Shown: positions 1-11,115 of the stretch, piece by piece
Layout: every line of letters starts with the position of its first letter
Numbering within the stretch: position 1 is the stretch's first letter
Source: Odontocerum albicorne
Lineage: Eukaryota; Arthropoda; Insecta; Trichoptera; Odontoceridae
NCBI GenBank assembly: GCA_949825065.1
Contig: OX463859.1
Coordinates: 22,089,847-22,153,846, forward strand
Length of the DNA: 64,000 nt
Direction: 5' to 3'
Translations under genes and position numbers: made by a program
The notes under the pieces: generated by a model
What the model saw: only the letters and a program-made list of their open reading frames with translations
What the model was told of the DNA's origin: nothing
The model's database searches: none

Positions 1-18
1 ATTATCACTCTGGTGACT

Positions 19-144
19 TCAATCTTGCATCCGCACTTCCTCCCAAAGCGCGAGCATATTCTTCCAGACAGCAACAGGCGACTCGACGTTGTGCACTATT
101 TTTGCTTTATGAGATTTTCGTTTTCGCGGTCCCTTCTCTTCATC
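19..144 (-). other. Unrecognised short open fragment
   Basis: A 41-codon open stretch, richer in G+C than its surroundings, closed by stops on both sides. It encodes a basic start (residues like GPRKRKSHKAK) followed by a Trp-containing segment. I do not recognise it. It could be the end of a transposon ORF or a chance ORF. The window edge cuts its context. Confidence 0.2.
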
Positions 145-984
145 TTATAAAGTTCCTTTCAACCAAGTTTGTTGACCATGATAATTACGGTCTTCAAATT
201 TGAAAGAATGACCAAGAAAAATAATATGTAGGAGAGATAATTTAACTGATAGTGTAGAGAAAATTTTAGAGCAAAATAAATGCGGAAAGAAGATGTATCT
301 CCTGTTTGAAGAACTATTGGAAGTGGTTTTATTGTCACACGATATATCTGTTTATAACTAATGTCAAAATAGTCATGATGATTACCAACTTCCATAAAGG
401 AGAGAAACTTCAAGGAAGAAGAAGTTGAAGTATTTAGTTAAGATTCGTTGAATTTCTCTTCAAAGGTATTATAAAAATGGAACCCATTTCAAAAGGAAAA
501 ATGCTTTTATTAAATTAAGGAGGAATTGCCAAATAAATCAGGAATTTTTCTTTATGGGCGCCTGAAATATTTCTACCTTTTGTATGTTGCACAAAATAAA
601 GGAAGAAGCATTCAGTATGGAGTATATTTTTTGATTTCTCTTTGATATAAATCACGAGTTGCAGTATCGCTGTTATTCAATTAAATCTTTATTTTGCCAC
701 AGAATGAAAAGAAAATCTTTCTTTTTGTGTATATTGAAGCAGTCTTATTATATGAGAAAGAAATTGTATTTTATTAATTATATTTATAAAGAATATACTC
801 GTACATATATACTGCCATTTTATTTATCTTTTAGGGTTCTTTCTGTTGACACTTATCTTTCCTCGCCCACATCCATACATCTCGTCATACACGTTCTTCT
901 GTTTTTCAAACTTTTAACCATACCCACAGATAAAATTTTTCCAACAATCTTCTTTCATATTTCCTAAGTACACAAATGAAAACT
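145..984. other. AT-rich stretch, nothing recognised
   Basis: Two small ORFs occur here, on opposite strands, but neither shows a known domain or coding-like composition. I see no tandem repeat, RNA gene or transposon end. Confidence 0.5.
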
Positions 985-1205
985 TATCGATGATCTCTGT
1001 CTCCTAGTTGATAAGACGACTGTCTTCCAGCCCAGTTGTCGCGTGATCGATTCCCGTTGGCACCCATTTTTACAAAAGGGGTTCTAGTCTGGTTTTTATA
1101 TAAGACATCTACGACATATTTTTGGTTGGTTGTTAGAGATTTCCATATGGTGGTGAGCTCGTCAGATGGTATTATATACGACAAAAGCGTAATACAATAC
1201 AGTAC
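985..1205 (+). repeat. tRNA-derived SINE, diverged copy
   Basis: The head resembles a tRNA: an A-box-like CTAGTTGATAAGACG and a B-box-like GATCGATTCCCG. The family body follows (GGTTCTAGTCTGG, then TTGGTTGGTTGTTAGAGATT), and the tail is TATACGACAAAAGCGTAATACAAT. This order defines the SINE family found about 25 times in the window. It is transcribed by RNA polymerase III if active; this copy looks old. Confidence 0.8.
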
Positions 1206-1530
1206 CCTGGTATCTGTGGGAAACTTAATATACACCAATTAGGTGAAATGCATACATTAAATCACTTGTATGGTGATCAAAATTAGTGACGCGGACATAT
1301 TGAAAAGCGTGGCATTAAGTGTTTTTTACCGTGGCAAGGGCTTAAGTTTAACCCGTGGCAAGGGTTAGAATATAAAATGAAAGTGTAATACAAAATATTT
1401 ATAATTTTAACACTAACTTACTATAAAACATGACAAATCCCACAATTTTTTTCTTCAAATTATTAATCTGGACATATTAATAATAAAATTACATGTTATA
1501 AAAATCCGTTTAGAGATAAAACATTCCATA

Positions 1531-1870
1531 GGAACTCTAGCTCGATAATGGAACCCACTATCACTGACAGCTCGGAAATCAAACCCATCATCATTGACAG
1601 CTCGGGAATCGAACCCACCATCATTGACAGCTCGACAATCGAACCCACTATCATTGACAGCTCGGGCATCAAATTCACTATCATCGACAGCTCGGAAATC
1701 AAACCCACCATCATTGACAGCTCGGGAATCGAACCCACCATCATTGACTGCTCGGAAATCGAACCCACTATCATTGACAGCTCGGGAATCAAACGCACTA
1801 TCATTGACATCTCGAGAATCGGACCCACTATCATTGATAGCTTGGAAATCGAACCACTATCATTCACAGA
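1531..1870. repeat. 30-bp minisatellite, about 11 units
   Basis: About eleven consecutive 30-bp units, each close to GACAGCTCGGGAATCGAACC plus CACCATCATT. Units at 1561 and 1591 recur as a pair at 1681 and 1711, so there is some higher-order structure. Because 30 is a multiple of three, three overlapping decapeptide-repeat ORFs result; they are by-products. Several units contain GGAATCGAACC or a near match, the reverse complement of a polymerase III B box. Confidence 0.95.
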
Positions 1871-2047
1871 TTTAAAGTATTTCAAAAAAATATATTCATA
1901 TATTTAAACATATATGTTGAATGTAATGCTAGAAAAATGGTGACTGTTGTTGTCATTACATAAGGCGTTTTCCCGCATCTGAATATGTTTACACATTCGG
2001 TAAGAAAACTGCAAAAAACTACCCTATGGAAGTCGATCTACAAAAAA

Positions 2048-2153
2048 AATATTTTTGGAACTTCTAATATGTGATAATAATATATAGGGCTTTAATGTGA
2101 AATATTTTTGGAACTTCCAATATGTGATAATAATATATAGGGCTTTAATGTGA
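2048..2153. repeat. 53-bp tandem duplication
   Basis: Two adjacent copies of a 53-bp unit beginning AATATTTTTGGAACTTC and ending GGGCTTTAATGTG, nearly identical, so the duplication is recent. Confidence 0.9.
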
Positions 2154-2957
2154 AATTCAGATCTAATAATTAATTTTTGTGTCTTCAAAATAATTATGTT
2201 TTGTGTCTACAGCTACACAAACTACCCATGTCCTTAACACTGAAAATAAAACCATTCCACTATAAAGGTTCAACATCGTTATTTTTAAATAAAGTGAAGG
2301 TTTTGTCTGATTAAATCTAAAAATACAAAAGTAAATTGTGAAAAAAAAAACATATTTTAATGATAATTTTTTTAAATATTATACGTAACTTTTAAAAAAT
2401 AAACTTTTTAAATATTGGAAATGAAACAAGTTTCAACAATGTTTTCGACATTTAATTAAATATTTGTTTTGATGTAAAACCTTTCATAAAAATATTTAAT
2501 CACGGATCGACCCTGAAATATATATTTTACAAAAAAAAATCAAACAGCTATAAAAAGTTACATTTTTAAGAGTTTGGTCAGGTGTATAAAAAAGTTATAA
2601 AAATATTTCCATTATTGATAACAATAATAAATTGAGACAAGTTAGTACAATTTTTTTCGATGCTGTGAATTTTTTAACTTTCCTTCGTACAAAAAAAAAC
2701 TGTACTTACGTTTCTAAAATGATTTCTTTCATGTAGTCCTTGGCGAAACATCAAAACTAAGTTAATTATTTAGTATATCAAATATTATACTTTTATACTT
2801 GTAAAAAAAATTTCTACAAATTCTTTACATAGCGAAATTTCTATCGGTATTCGTCCAATACTCTTTATTAATTGACAAAATTCCATAAATGTATTTCAAA
2901 CCAATCTTAGCGATCAAAATGGACAATTGATTGTCTAGTTTTTTGTTCCTTTTTAAA
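2154..2957. other. Very AT-rich stretch, nothing recognised
   Basis: Dominated by poly-A and poly-T runs. No ORF of substance, repeat family or transposon end seen. Confidence 0.5.
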
Positions 2958-3116
2958 TTGACTTCCAGCCTTCAGCTCACTTATTCCTTTACCTCGTCCC
3001 CAACTTCCTCACAAAACATGTCACATGTAGTGCATATTGACTTCCAGCCTTCAGCTCACTTATTCCTTTCCTTCGTCCCCAACTTCCTCACAAAACAGGT
3101 CACATGTAGTGCATTT
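2958..3116. repeat. 79-bp tandem duplication
   Basis: Two 79-bp copies starting TTGACTTCCAGCCTTCAG and ending CACATGTAGTGCAT, with few differences. A third copy begins at 3117 but breaks off after seven or eight bases. The ORF spanning it is a product of the repeat. Confidence 0.9.
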
Positions 3117-3321
3117 TGACTTGAGTTAATTTCAATTATATTTTTGTGTTTTATTTTTATTTTTGCTGAAATTTTCTCTTTTTTACTGTCATTTGGAACA
3201 TATGTAAATACTGGTTTACTGTTAAATATTATACTTTACTTATTAATTGTAATGTACTATTAAGTCCCTAAATTGTTTTAATAATATGGTGGAGATTTTT
3301 ATAAGTATGACAGATATACCT

Positions 3322-3530
3322 TTGTGGCCTAGTTGATTAGATGCCTCTCTCTCTCAATCCGAGGATTATGGATTCAATTTCCATTGGTACATATTTTTTT
3401 CAAGAAAGAGAATTAAATAAAGATTTGGTCTCTACTTAATTAAGACCTATTTAATTTTTTTCTGGATGATTTTCACATGGCAATAAACTCTCGATGTTCA
3501 AGTGTATATAACAAAAGAACAATAAAACAT
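3322..3530 (+). repeat. tRNA-derived SINE, diverged copy
   Basis: Head GTGGCCTAGTTGATTAGATG (A-box region) and GGATTCAATTTCCATTGG (B-box region). Then a body with CTGGATGATTTTCACATGGCAATAAACTC and a tail TGTATATAACAAAAGAACAATA. Same module order as the other family members. Confidence 0.75.
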
Positions 3531-4519
3531 TAAACAATAAAAATACGATGTCTGAAAGTAAGATTACAATTTTTGCATCATCCAAATCGAAGCTTAATCT
3601 ATCGATGGTTCTCAGGAGACAGGATGAAATTGTCTCAATCCGTGAAATACGAATCTGATAGACGGAATTCCGAATACGGCGGTCGAATTTGGAACACATT
3701 GATTTCGTACACTATTAAAAGTATCTTGAGAGATGTTGCATTGGTGAACGGTTGGTTCAGTATGCCTCGATATGTTCAATATGAATTGTGGAAAACTTGA
3801 ATATATGAGAAAATCGATATTTTCAATATTTACCGCCCATACATATCTAAATTGTTGTTCTTCGTGTTCTGTTGCAATGTGGTTGGGTTGAAATGGTCCA
3901 GTTAGACTCTACAGACAAGTTAACCCATTTGGAGTAGATTTATGTAATTCAGAAAATACTCCTTGAAATGCGTAAATGAGGCATTTTCTGGTATGTGCTT
4001 GATTGATATTGTATTGTTTAAATATGTTGATATTGTATTCATACGCGCTCTTAACTCTAATTTGAATCTTGTTAATGTAATTATTTTTGATAGTCGTAAA
4101 AATTCTACATATTGTACTGAATAAATAAACGTGTAACACAAAAAATCGCTTTTCAACATAATTGTCATAAGTTGTGAACAAATTTCCTAATAACTTATAT
4201 ACAAAAGTTATGAGCAAAAATTGTTCGGAACAAGAATTTAGGGAAACTAAAATGGACACTGAATTGAGAATCAAGGAAAGGACGTAACATTTTATCTATT
4301 GACTTGTGCTAGAATGAATACCACTCACTCAAAGATTCAATCCTCAAATGCGACCAAAAAAGTAAATATAACATGTTTTCTTGTCTGGTCTTTAAATCTT
4401 GATGGTGGTTATAATATATTGGAACATGGCAAAAGTCTTCCATAGTGTGCTATTTATAATTCATTCATTTTTATAGTATCCTTAAAAAAGGTTGAACATA
4501 AATTCATAAACATTGGGCG
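3531..4519. other. Unassigned stretch with non-coding ORFs
   Basis: Two overlapping minus-strand ORFs near 3.9-4.3 kb and a pair on opposite strands at 3.45-3.8 kb. None has a recognisable motif. Probably old decayed repeat sequence. Confidence 0.4.
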
Positions 4520-4735
4520 TGATAGAGGTAACCAAACCAAGTTATGGTAGGATCAAGTGAATGATATTTTGAAAAAAAATTAAATAAAAAAACTTAGATA
4601 AATCGTAGGAGTCGTATGAGGTGTATTGACGTGAAAGACGCGAAGTATATATGGCACTCTCTCTTTCCTGCCTACCCCGACGGGGAAATAAGGGAAATAA
4701 ATGACTTGGAGTAATAATGTATGTATGTAAGTCTA
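4520..4735 (+). repeat. LINE 3' end, 5'-truncated, (TATG)n tail
   Basis: In broken frames it translates to pieces typical of the LINE ORF2 C-terminus: R-W-D-Q-V-N-D-I-L-K-K, then C-I-D-V-K-D-A-K with a Trp, and F-P-A-Y-P-D-G at the end. The 3' terminus reads CCTACCCCGACGGGGAAATA followed by ATGTATGTATGTA. This is the reference form of the (TATG)n-tailed LINE family that recurs across the window. Confidence 0.7.
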
Positions 4736-4774
4736 GCATCCTCAATTAAACCGAAATCCTTTTTTTTTTTATTT

Positions 4775-4905
4775 AACAAAGTAAATTATTGTACAAACAT
4801 TTGTCAAGGCTATACCTATATACAAATTTATTACTTAACTAATCTTAATTATATGTTATAATTTATGAACTTACTTAATCTTATAAAAGTGAAATTCATA
4901 AATAT
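4775..4905 (-). repeat. Interspersed repeat R1, fragment
   Basis: The segment ACAAACATTTGTCAAGGCTA followed by TACCTATATACAAAT is the reverse complement of the end of the repeat at 18770-19080 and 45130-45375. Class unknown. Confidence 0.55.
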
Positions 4906-5306
4906 TGAAAAATAAATATTATCGACCTTTGAAAACATTTAGCAGTGTTGAATTATTAATCGCTTTTTATATGCATACACAACATCACACGTGGCATTAA
5001 ACACACAAGAGGCCATCAACAAAGGCTTGGTTCTGTACCTCGTGTGGATTTTTAGATGATTTACGAGCATCGCTGGTATTTAGGAGGGAAATATCCAATA
5101 GCTTCTCCCATCATAATGAAAAATTCATGGAGGATAATGGATATTTGTTGGACAATCGAGATTTATCGGTTGTTTATAAGGCGCTAATAACTGTAATTAT
5201 TTTGGATAAAATGATCTATTTATGGGGTCGTTTACAAATAACTCAGTGTGAAAATTAAATAAAATATATTTTTCTACTGAATCATTTTTTTGTGACTTAC
5301 AAAGAT

Positions 5307-5932
5307 ACCGTTTTCAGGGCTGGTATGGAAAATTGCGGAGCTGAGTGTAAAGTTTGGGCGCGGGGCCTTCTTATTTATTTATTTATATATACCTATGTTA
5401 CATCTATATAAAGGTGAAGAACAGACCAAGTATTGCTAAAATATTTTCCTTTATTCAAAATATCTGTTTCACAAAATTGTTTTCATGAATGGGTATGTGC
5501 AATAGATTGATGATAAATATTTTTACTGAACGAGCTCCATTACTTTTCGAGTGTATCGCTTATCCCACAAAACGCTATTGACAATTCTACTAAATTACTT
5601 TTAAAGGTTATAAAAATTGTAAGTATTTGATTCTGAATACAGAAAAAAGCAGATTGTCTCTTCGAATGAGGACATAACATATATCTACTATTGAGTGTGA
5701 CTTAAAACGAAGCTTTCACCTTACCATATTGTTCGTTGTGTAATGGTAAAACTTTTAGGTGAGCAGAAAGCAAGATAATGAGAATTGGAGACCGCTTATT
5801 TCGAATCCGTTGAGACCGAATACATTAATTAAACTTATTTTTTTAACTATTATGAGCGCGAAGTCTCGCAAAATGCGAAGTTGAGTGCGGCTGCATACTT
5901 TGCATCGGCTTTAGGTCGGCCCTGACAGTTTT
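5307..5932. mobile_element. hAT-like non-autonomous element with 8-bp TSD
   Basis: A 610-bp element (5315-5924). The left end is CAGGGCTGGTATGG and the right end, read inward, is CAGGGCCGACCT. The flanks are ACCGTTTT and ACAGTTTT, 8-bp target duplications with one mismatch. CAGGG-type termini and 8-bp duplications are hAT hallmarks. Subterminal regions are locally G+C rich (GGGCGCGGGGCC on the left, GCATCGGCTTTAGG on the right). There is no transposase, so it depended on an autonomous partner that is not seen here. Confidence 0.7.
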
Positions 5933-6394
5933 ATTATTTTTCCGTTTATTTTATTGGGACACACTTATTTTCGCGAATAGTGATTTAGTTTACTTATACA
6001 GTCTCGATAGAATATAATTTGGTTATAATATCAAAATTAATCGAATATGAGAAAATCTATTGCGGAGGTGTTCTAATCTTGAACACATTATGCTGTCAAA
6101 GTAAAAACTCTGTAGGAAGGTGCTTAAATTTTTAATGAAATAATTTACTTTTACCAAATTAATTTACAAAATGAATATAAAATACTTTTTTTGTCATTCA
6201 TTCGCTTTGTTAAATGTGATTCGTTTTTTGACCTAAAATATGGCTTGCGAAGAAATATTCGATATCGAAACTTTTTTCGATTGTAATTATCGATTAAGTA
6301 AAAAAATGTACAAATATATATGGACGAGTATTCATTTATTGTGCTCGAACGCCATTTGACGGGATTTACAGGTAGTATAAACATTCATACAAAA
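5933..6394. other. Unassigned AT-rich stretch
   Basis: Only one short minus-strand ORF without a motif. No repeat family member recognised. Confidence 0.4.
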
Positions 6395-7000
6395 ATGACG
6401 CCATATCTCTGTTGGGGTGGGCGGAGAGGATAGTTCCAGATTTTCCCGTCTCGAAAAAAATCCTTTGCCTCTTCTATATCCATACACCTTCTCATATAAC
6501 TCCTACGATTTCTCAGACTTTCTACGTTTCTTTCCTTTTAAAATATCATTCACTCGCTTCAACCATACCTTCCTTCTTCTTCCTCTCACATTTGCACTAT
6601 ATATTTGTTGTGTTAGTTTTTCTTCGTTCATTCGTTCCACGTGCTCAAATCATATTGGATAACTTTTCTTCATCGTAAGTAACATCTGCATTAATTTTAA
6701 ATTCAGCTTTAATCCCTTCATTCCGTGTTCTGTCATGCATTGTCATTCCATGGCGCCCCATATTTTCTTGGCGGAGTACACGTTTTAACAACATTTACAT
6801 ACCTCAAAGCTGGTACTCAAATACTGCTTTTAACTATCATTTTAGCAGATTCTGTTACTTTTCGGTTCAAGTTAATACATTTTTGTGCCTCATTAATTTT
6901 GTTTCCTATCCCTATACACTATTCGATATCTCTCGTTACTTTCCCAGCATCTGAGAAAATTTATCTACTTACATGTTTTTATCTCTAAGCTACATACGAT
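6395..7000 (-). repeat. LINE 3' end, (TATG)n-tailed family, antisense
   Basis: The plus strand reads as the complement of the LINE ORF2 C-terminus. On the minus strand, degraded blocks correspond to the R-W-F-G-H-V region, the M-N-E-E-R-L block and the R-G-R-P-R block, followed by the terminal C-K-D-R and A-Y-P region. Stops and frameshifts are scattered, so the two plus-strand ORFs here are shadows. Confidence 0.65.
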
Positions 7001-7039
7001 ACGTCTTTAGCCTTAGTAGATACATTTCAATAAAATGTT

Positions 7040-7165
7040 TATTGTCATATGATTAGAACTTTCAACCAACCAAAAATATATCAACGGAATCTTAAGAGAA
7101 AATCAAGCTCCAGACAATCAAGTTATAAAGCAAACGTTCTACCAAATAGACTACGTAGCAATAAA
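7040..7165 (-). repeat. SINE fragment, degenerate
   Basis: CTTTCAACCAACCAAAAATAT is the complement of the SINE body block TTTCTGGTTGGTTGGAAG. Further along, TCTACCAAATAGACTACGTA is the complement of a decayed head. Confidence 0.5.
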
Positions 7166-7390
7166 TAGTTTATCTCTTATTGTTTTCGTTACGTAACTAG
7201 TAGATGGCCCCCCCATTAACCCTATCCGGTAGAGTGACCATGATCTTCGCTTGACCTTTTCAAAATCTCTCCACTGCCCTGATAATGATTCATTCTGACC
7301 GTGAACTCGCCCAATCCCCCTCTTTCTCTTTTTTGGTCGTGCGCTCTCATTTTTATTCTCCTTTCCTACGTGTAACCGCTTATTGTTCAC
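7151..7390 (-). other. 79-codon ORF of unknown origin
   Basis: A minus-strand ORF in a locally G+C-richer patch. The first 30 residues are very basic and polar (KNESARPKKRKRGIGR), the middle contains SGQWRDFEKVKRRSW, and the end is IGLMGGPSTSYVTKTIRD. No family recognised. It overlaps a decayed SINE at its 3' end, which argues for a relic of a mobile element over a host gene, but an isolated exon cannot be excluded. Confidence 0.25.
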
Positions 7391-7918
7391 ATAATAGAAA
7401 TACCACAGACCGTGGTTTACCGAGAAATCGATTTTAAATTGCTTTAAAGTACGTGGAAATAGTATTAGATAGGTTAACCATTGTATCGCGTAAAGCGCAA
7501 ACTATAATTATCATAATAAATACCTAGATATATCCGGAACGTTTTGAAATGAAAAAAAAAATAAAACAAATGTCACCCAAATAGCATACTATTCGCGATA
7601 GTTATTTTGATGATTCTAGTTTGTAATAACAGATGCCGTATTATTTCACTATTTATAAATAAAATGAGGCACGCGCTGTTATAATCCAATTAATTATAAA
7701 ATTGAAATAATTAATTCTATGAACGTCTTGCTGAAGCGTTGAATAAATTATAGTAGCTTGTAAGATTTTATAATTGTAAAATTCAGTTGCCAGTTTACAT
7801 GTCAGGGCGGCATTATTGTATTTAATGCTGTATTTTATATATTGCATTATCGTAATGCATGTGACAGTGTTCATATGAGTTAATGACATGTTGAAATATC
7901 GTTTAAAATAATATATAC

Positions 7919-8287
7919 CAGAGCTACCCAACATTTTTATACACACGAGCTACTTTTCTTATAGGATCACGTCACGATCTACCAGTGTACAGGAAAAATT
8001 ACAAAATTATAATCAAATATAATAATTGAATATTTATTATGAATAAAAAAATTAAATATACTAAATGCATCTTTTGAAAAACAAAAAAAAACTAAACTTA
8101 GTCAGCCGATAAAGTTGGTATTCTCACATTTCGCGTTTGAAACACACCTATTTTTTTTTATTTGTCATATTTGTTAGAAAATCGACTGAAATAATACTTT
8201 TTTATTTTATGCAATGAAAAAAAAAATCTACTTAAAAGTATGCCACGATCGAGAAGTAGATTACGATCGACTGGTTAGGCACTCCTG
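7919..8287. mobile_element. Probable hAT-like MITE
   Basis: Left end CAGAGCTACCCAACATTTTT with ACACACGAGCTACTTTTC. Right end, read inward, CAGGAGTGCCTAACCAGTCG with GATCGTAATCTACTTCTCG. Both resemble the CAG-G-TG-CCAAC type of insect hAT terminus. Target duplications are unclear (ATATAC versus ATTTAC). No transposase inside. Confidence 0.5.
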
Positions 8288-8559
8288 ATTTACTAGTATA
8301 CTTACGATTTTCGTTTTTTTTTTACTTAATCACCGTTTTATAAAATAACAGTTCTCAAATGCAAGAATTGGACGATCTGGATTAATCGTCTAGTAATATA
8401 TTAGCATTGAGTAAAAAGAGAAAGTTCAGAGTTCCATGACATTGTTGAAAGTTTTTATGAATTATTACTGTGTATTTGAATTTCGCTTAAATAAGTTTAT
8501 CTTTCAATCAGGTCTAACTGTTCGCCCTCAGAAATTACATAGAAATTAGTTCATGCGTA

Positions 8560-8800
8560 GAAAACAATAGACAGTGGTCGTCCTGAAAAGTAAAGTTCTG
8601 CATACCCAAACCATCGCAGAGTGCTCTTGTTCATCTTAATAAATATATCAGTGTTTAGTTCACATTCATCCCTAAAAGCTTTCTCCGTATTCTGTTATAA
8701 ATTGTCACCCTGTGTATTTCTCTCAGAGTACATAATTCTACAGCATTTTTTTAGTATTTTTCTACATCAACGTTTTATTTCCATGCATCAAAATGGATAG
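8560..8800 (-). repeat. LINE fragment, antisense
   Basis: AGTGCTCTTGTTCATCTTAATAA and TAGTTCACATTCATCCCTAA match, in order, the equivalent blocks at 30370-30430 and 21700-21760, which are complementary to the LINE ORF2 segment upstream of the R-W-F-G-H region. Confidence 0.6.
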
Positions 8801-9109
8801 AAAAATACTGTTGTAGATTATTTTTTATATAATACTTTTTAGTTTAATTATATAATACATGTGTTAGTACCCCAGACACTTCATATTATCTATTGTTTCA
8901 TACCGTTCAATAACCAAATTATTTTTTCATTCTACCGTCATCTGAAAAAATACTACCGATTTATGGAAATTTCTTAACATTTTCTAATCTTTCATTGCTC
9001 GCCCATAATATGATACAGCATTTGCTTTTCCTTTTATACTTACAATACTGTGAATTTGGATAGTTTTTAAATCAATTTAGCTAATATAAATATTCAATAA
9101 TTTGTTGTT

Positions 9110-9290
9110 TCTAATTAAGGCATTAACATTGTGGAAGTTTAAACACATTGTAATTTGTTTTATCTAACACTGTTTATTCCACTTTTTGTAACGGTATAAC
9201 CCTAGCGGTTCCAAGGTTTTCCCCTCATCATCAGGGGATACAAAAAGTGGAATAAACAGTGTTCGATAAAACATATTCAATTTTTCATTT
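9110..9290 (-). repeat. Penelope-like element terminus, foldback form
   Basis: Contains a 35-bp inverted repeat with one mismatch: CACTGTTTATTCCACTTTTT on the left and AAAAAGTGGAATAAACAGTG on the right. The spacer is about 50 bp and on the minus strand carries the PLE tail core CCCTGATGATGAGG...CCTTGGAACC followed by GGGTTATACCG. The same terminal block follows the GIY-YIG coding region at 62.45 kb, which identifies the family. Flanked by GCATTAACATTGTGG, which recurs at 16028 and 28138 (as CACTAACATTGTGG). Confidence 0.75.
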
Positions 9291-9689
9291 TAAACAAAAG
9301 CAAAAAAAATAATGTCGCCCTACATGAGACGTCATGAAGCAGATTTTTCCCCAGATTTGATAACTTTTTAGTAAAGGTATTTTTTTATCCAAATTTTACT
9401 AAAAACTTAAACGAGTTTTCCATACGGTTCTTATATATTAACTGAAAAATCTTAAGGCAAAAAAAGGAAAAAAAATAAAGTTTTGAAGCGTAAAGGAATA
9501 TTTTGCCAAACCAAAAGACGTATGCGCAATTTTTTTTTCTGCATAGTACGTTTGGTTTCGTGTTGATTGAATTTTTTTATATGCTTATAAGTTTTTTGTG
9601 TTCAACTTATTATTACACCCGTATAAATGCTATGAAAATGGGAGGACTGATAAAAATACACGGGTAGACCATGCATGTCAGAAAAATAC

Positions 9690-10060
9690 ATTATGTTAGT
9701 AGGAATGAATGTCTGATTAAAGCTGATGCATTGAGTAAGATAAAAGAGATAACTCTGAGGCAGCTTCGGCATATAAAACGAATGAATAAAGAAAGATTAA
9801 CAAAACAAATATAGAGTGTAAATGTAATTGAAAGCAGAGAGAGAGAGAGAGCAAGACCAAGAAAAGGATAGATAGATAAAGTGAATGAAGTAAATTTAAT
9901 AAAAAGAAACGTAGAAAGTCAAGGAAATCGTAAGAATTGTAAAAGAAGGTGCATGGATGTAGAAAAGGCGAAGATTGTGAATCGAGATATAAAAGTCTGA
10001 CACTTGATAATCTGCCTACTCTGATAGGAAAATGGGGTGATGGTATTTAGTTATTCATAT
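9690..10060 (+). repeat. LINE 3' end, (TATG)n-tailed family
   Basis: Sense copy. Degraded blocks for M-N-K-E-R-L-T-K-Q, R-P-R-K and C-M-D-V-E-K-A-K are followed by a terminal region with CTGCCTACTCTGATAGGAAA and TGGGGTGATGGTAT. A short (GA)n run lies inside at about 9835-9852. Confidence 0.7.
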
Positions 10061-10320
10061 CATTTTTAATGACCATTGCTTTGGAAAAACAAAAGACCAA
10101 GTGTTAGGAGTTTGTATTTTTCACCTACGCGTATATTCCAAATTCGATACCGGCAAACTTAAACATTTGTTAACCCTTTTTTTTATGTCTACAAAAGAAA
10201 GGATTTTGAAGTTGTTTAGTACCAACAGTTTTAATACTTTACTTTTATTAAGAAAAATCGAAATATCTGATGCCCGAAAAGGTAAAAGAAACAAAGATTG
10301 GAAATATTTTTAGCTTCCTT

Positions 10321-10410
10321 AGGAAATTGGACACAAATTTTAAGGCTCTATAGGAAATTGGATAAAAATTTTAAGCCACTATAGAAAATAGGATAAAAAT
10401 GTGAATAGAA
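10321..10410. repeat. 31-bp tandem repeat, three degenerate units
   Basis: AGGAAATTGGACACAAATTTTAAGG-type units begin near 10321, 10352 and 10383, with increasing divergence. Confidence 0.75.
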
Positions 10411-10959
10411 TAAATTTTCAACTATCACACGGTTTATAGCAAGGAAATTTGGACGTTCATTATTTTGTAAACGAAAATTGTGTATAAAGTTCGACAGATT
10501 GAATTTAGTTGCGATTTACATTTGCTACTTTCTGACTTATTGATTTGCAGTGTTATTCATAAAATACATTTACAGTTGTAAAAGGAGTGTTAAGACATTT
10601 TGTAAATGTGGAAAGAATGAATTGCTAAAGAATGATTAAGCTATAATACGAGTCAGAAGTGCAAAGATGCGTGGAAGAGATATATTGAATAAAATATAGT
10701 AAATAAGATTTTAAAAGTAGGTAAAGTGCGAAGTATAGAACATTGCTCTCTCAAATCTATAGAACAGAGTTGACGATATAAAATACATCCCGCGATGGTT
10801 CGTAATATTCCAATCTCAAATATTTCAATCAAGTTCTTTGTTCTAATTATGATGGATCTGGTTTTAACATTTGTCATGATCGGTCTGACGTAGGTCTCAT
10901 ATATTCACGTGGATTTGTTTATTCAGGTCATATATCTTGTTTTTTTTTCTAACTTTACA
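10411..10959. other. Unassigned stretch
   Basis: One minus-strand ORF of 74 codons without a motif. No recognised element. Confidence 0.35.
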
Positions 10960-11115
10960 ACTTTCAGTAGTACGCAGCTTCTAAAACAAATAATTTGGAG
11001 TTAAACACAACAATACCGCCTCAACACATCAACTAATAGTTAAATGTCAAAATGTAAAACTTTCACTCACGACTTTTATTTATTCAACACTAACATAAAT
11101 CAAAACGTATAATTT
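10960..11115 (+). repeat. Interspersed repeat R2, copy 1
   Basis: AATACCGCCTCAACACATC, then a block ending GACTTTTATTTATTCAACA and CAAAACGTATAA, parallels 13556-13675 in the same order. Class unknown. Confidence 0.5.

Noticed and set aside
1531..1870. CRISPR-like array
   Set aside because: Units are contiguous with no unique spacers, and the host is a eukaryote.
1496..1907. Decapeptide-repeat proteins in three frames, on both strands
   Set aside because: A 30-bp tandem repeat without stops opens every third frame. No start context, no codon bias and no domain.
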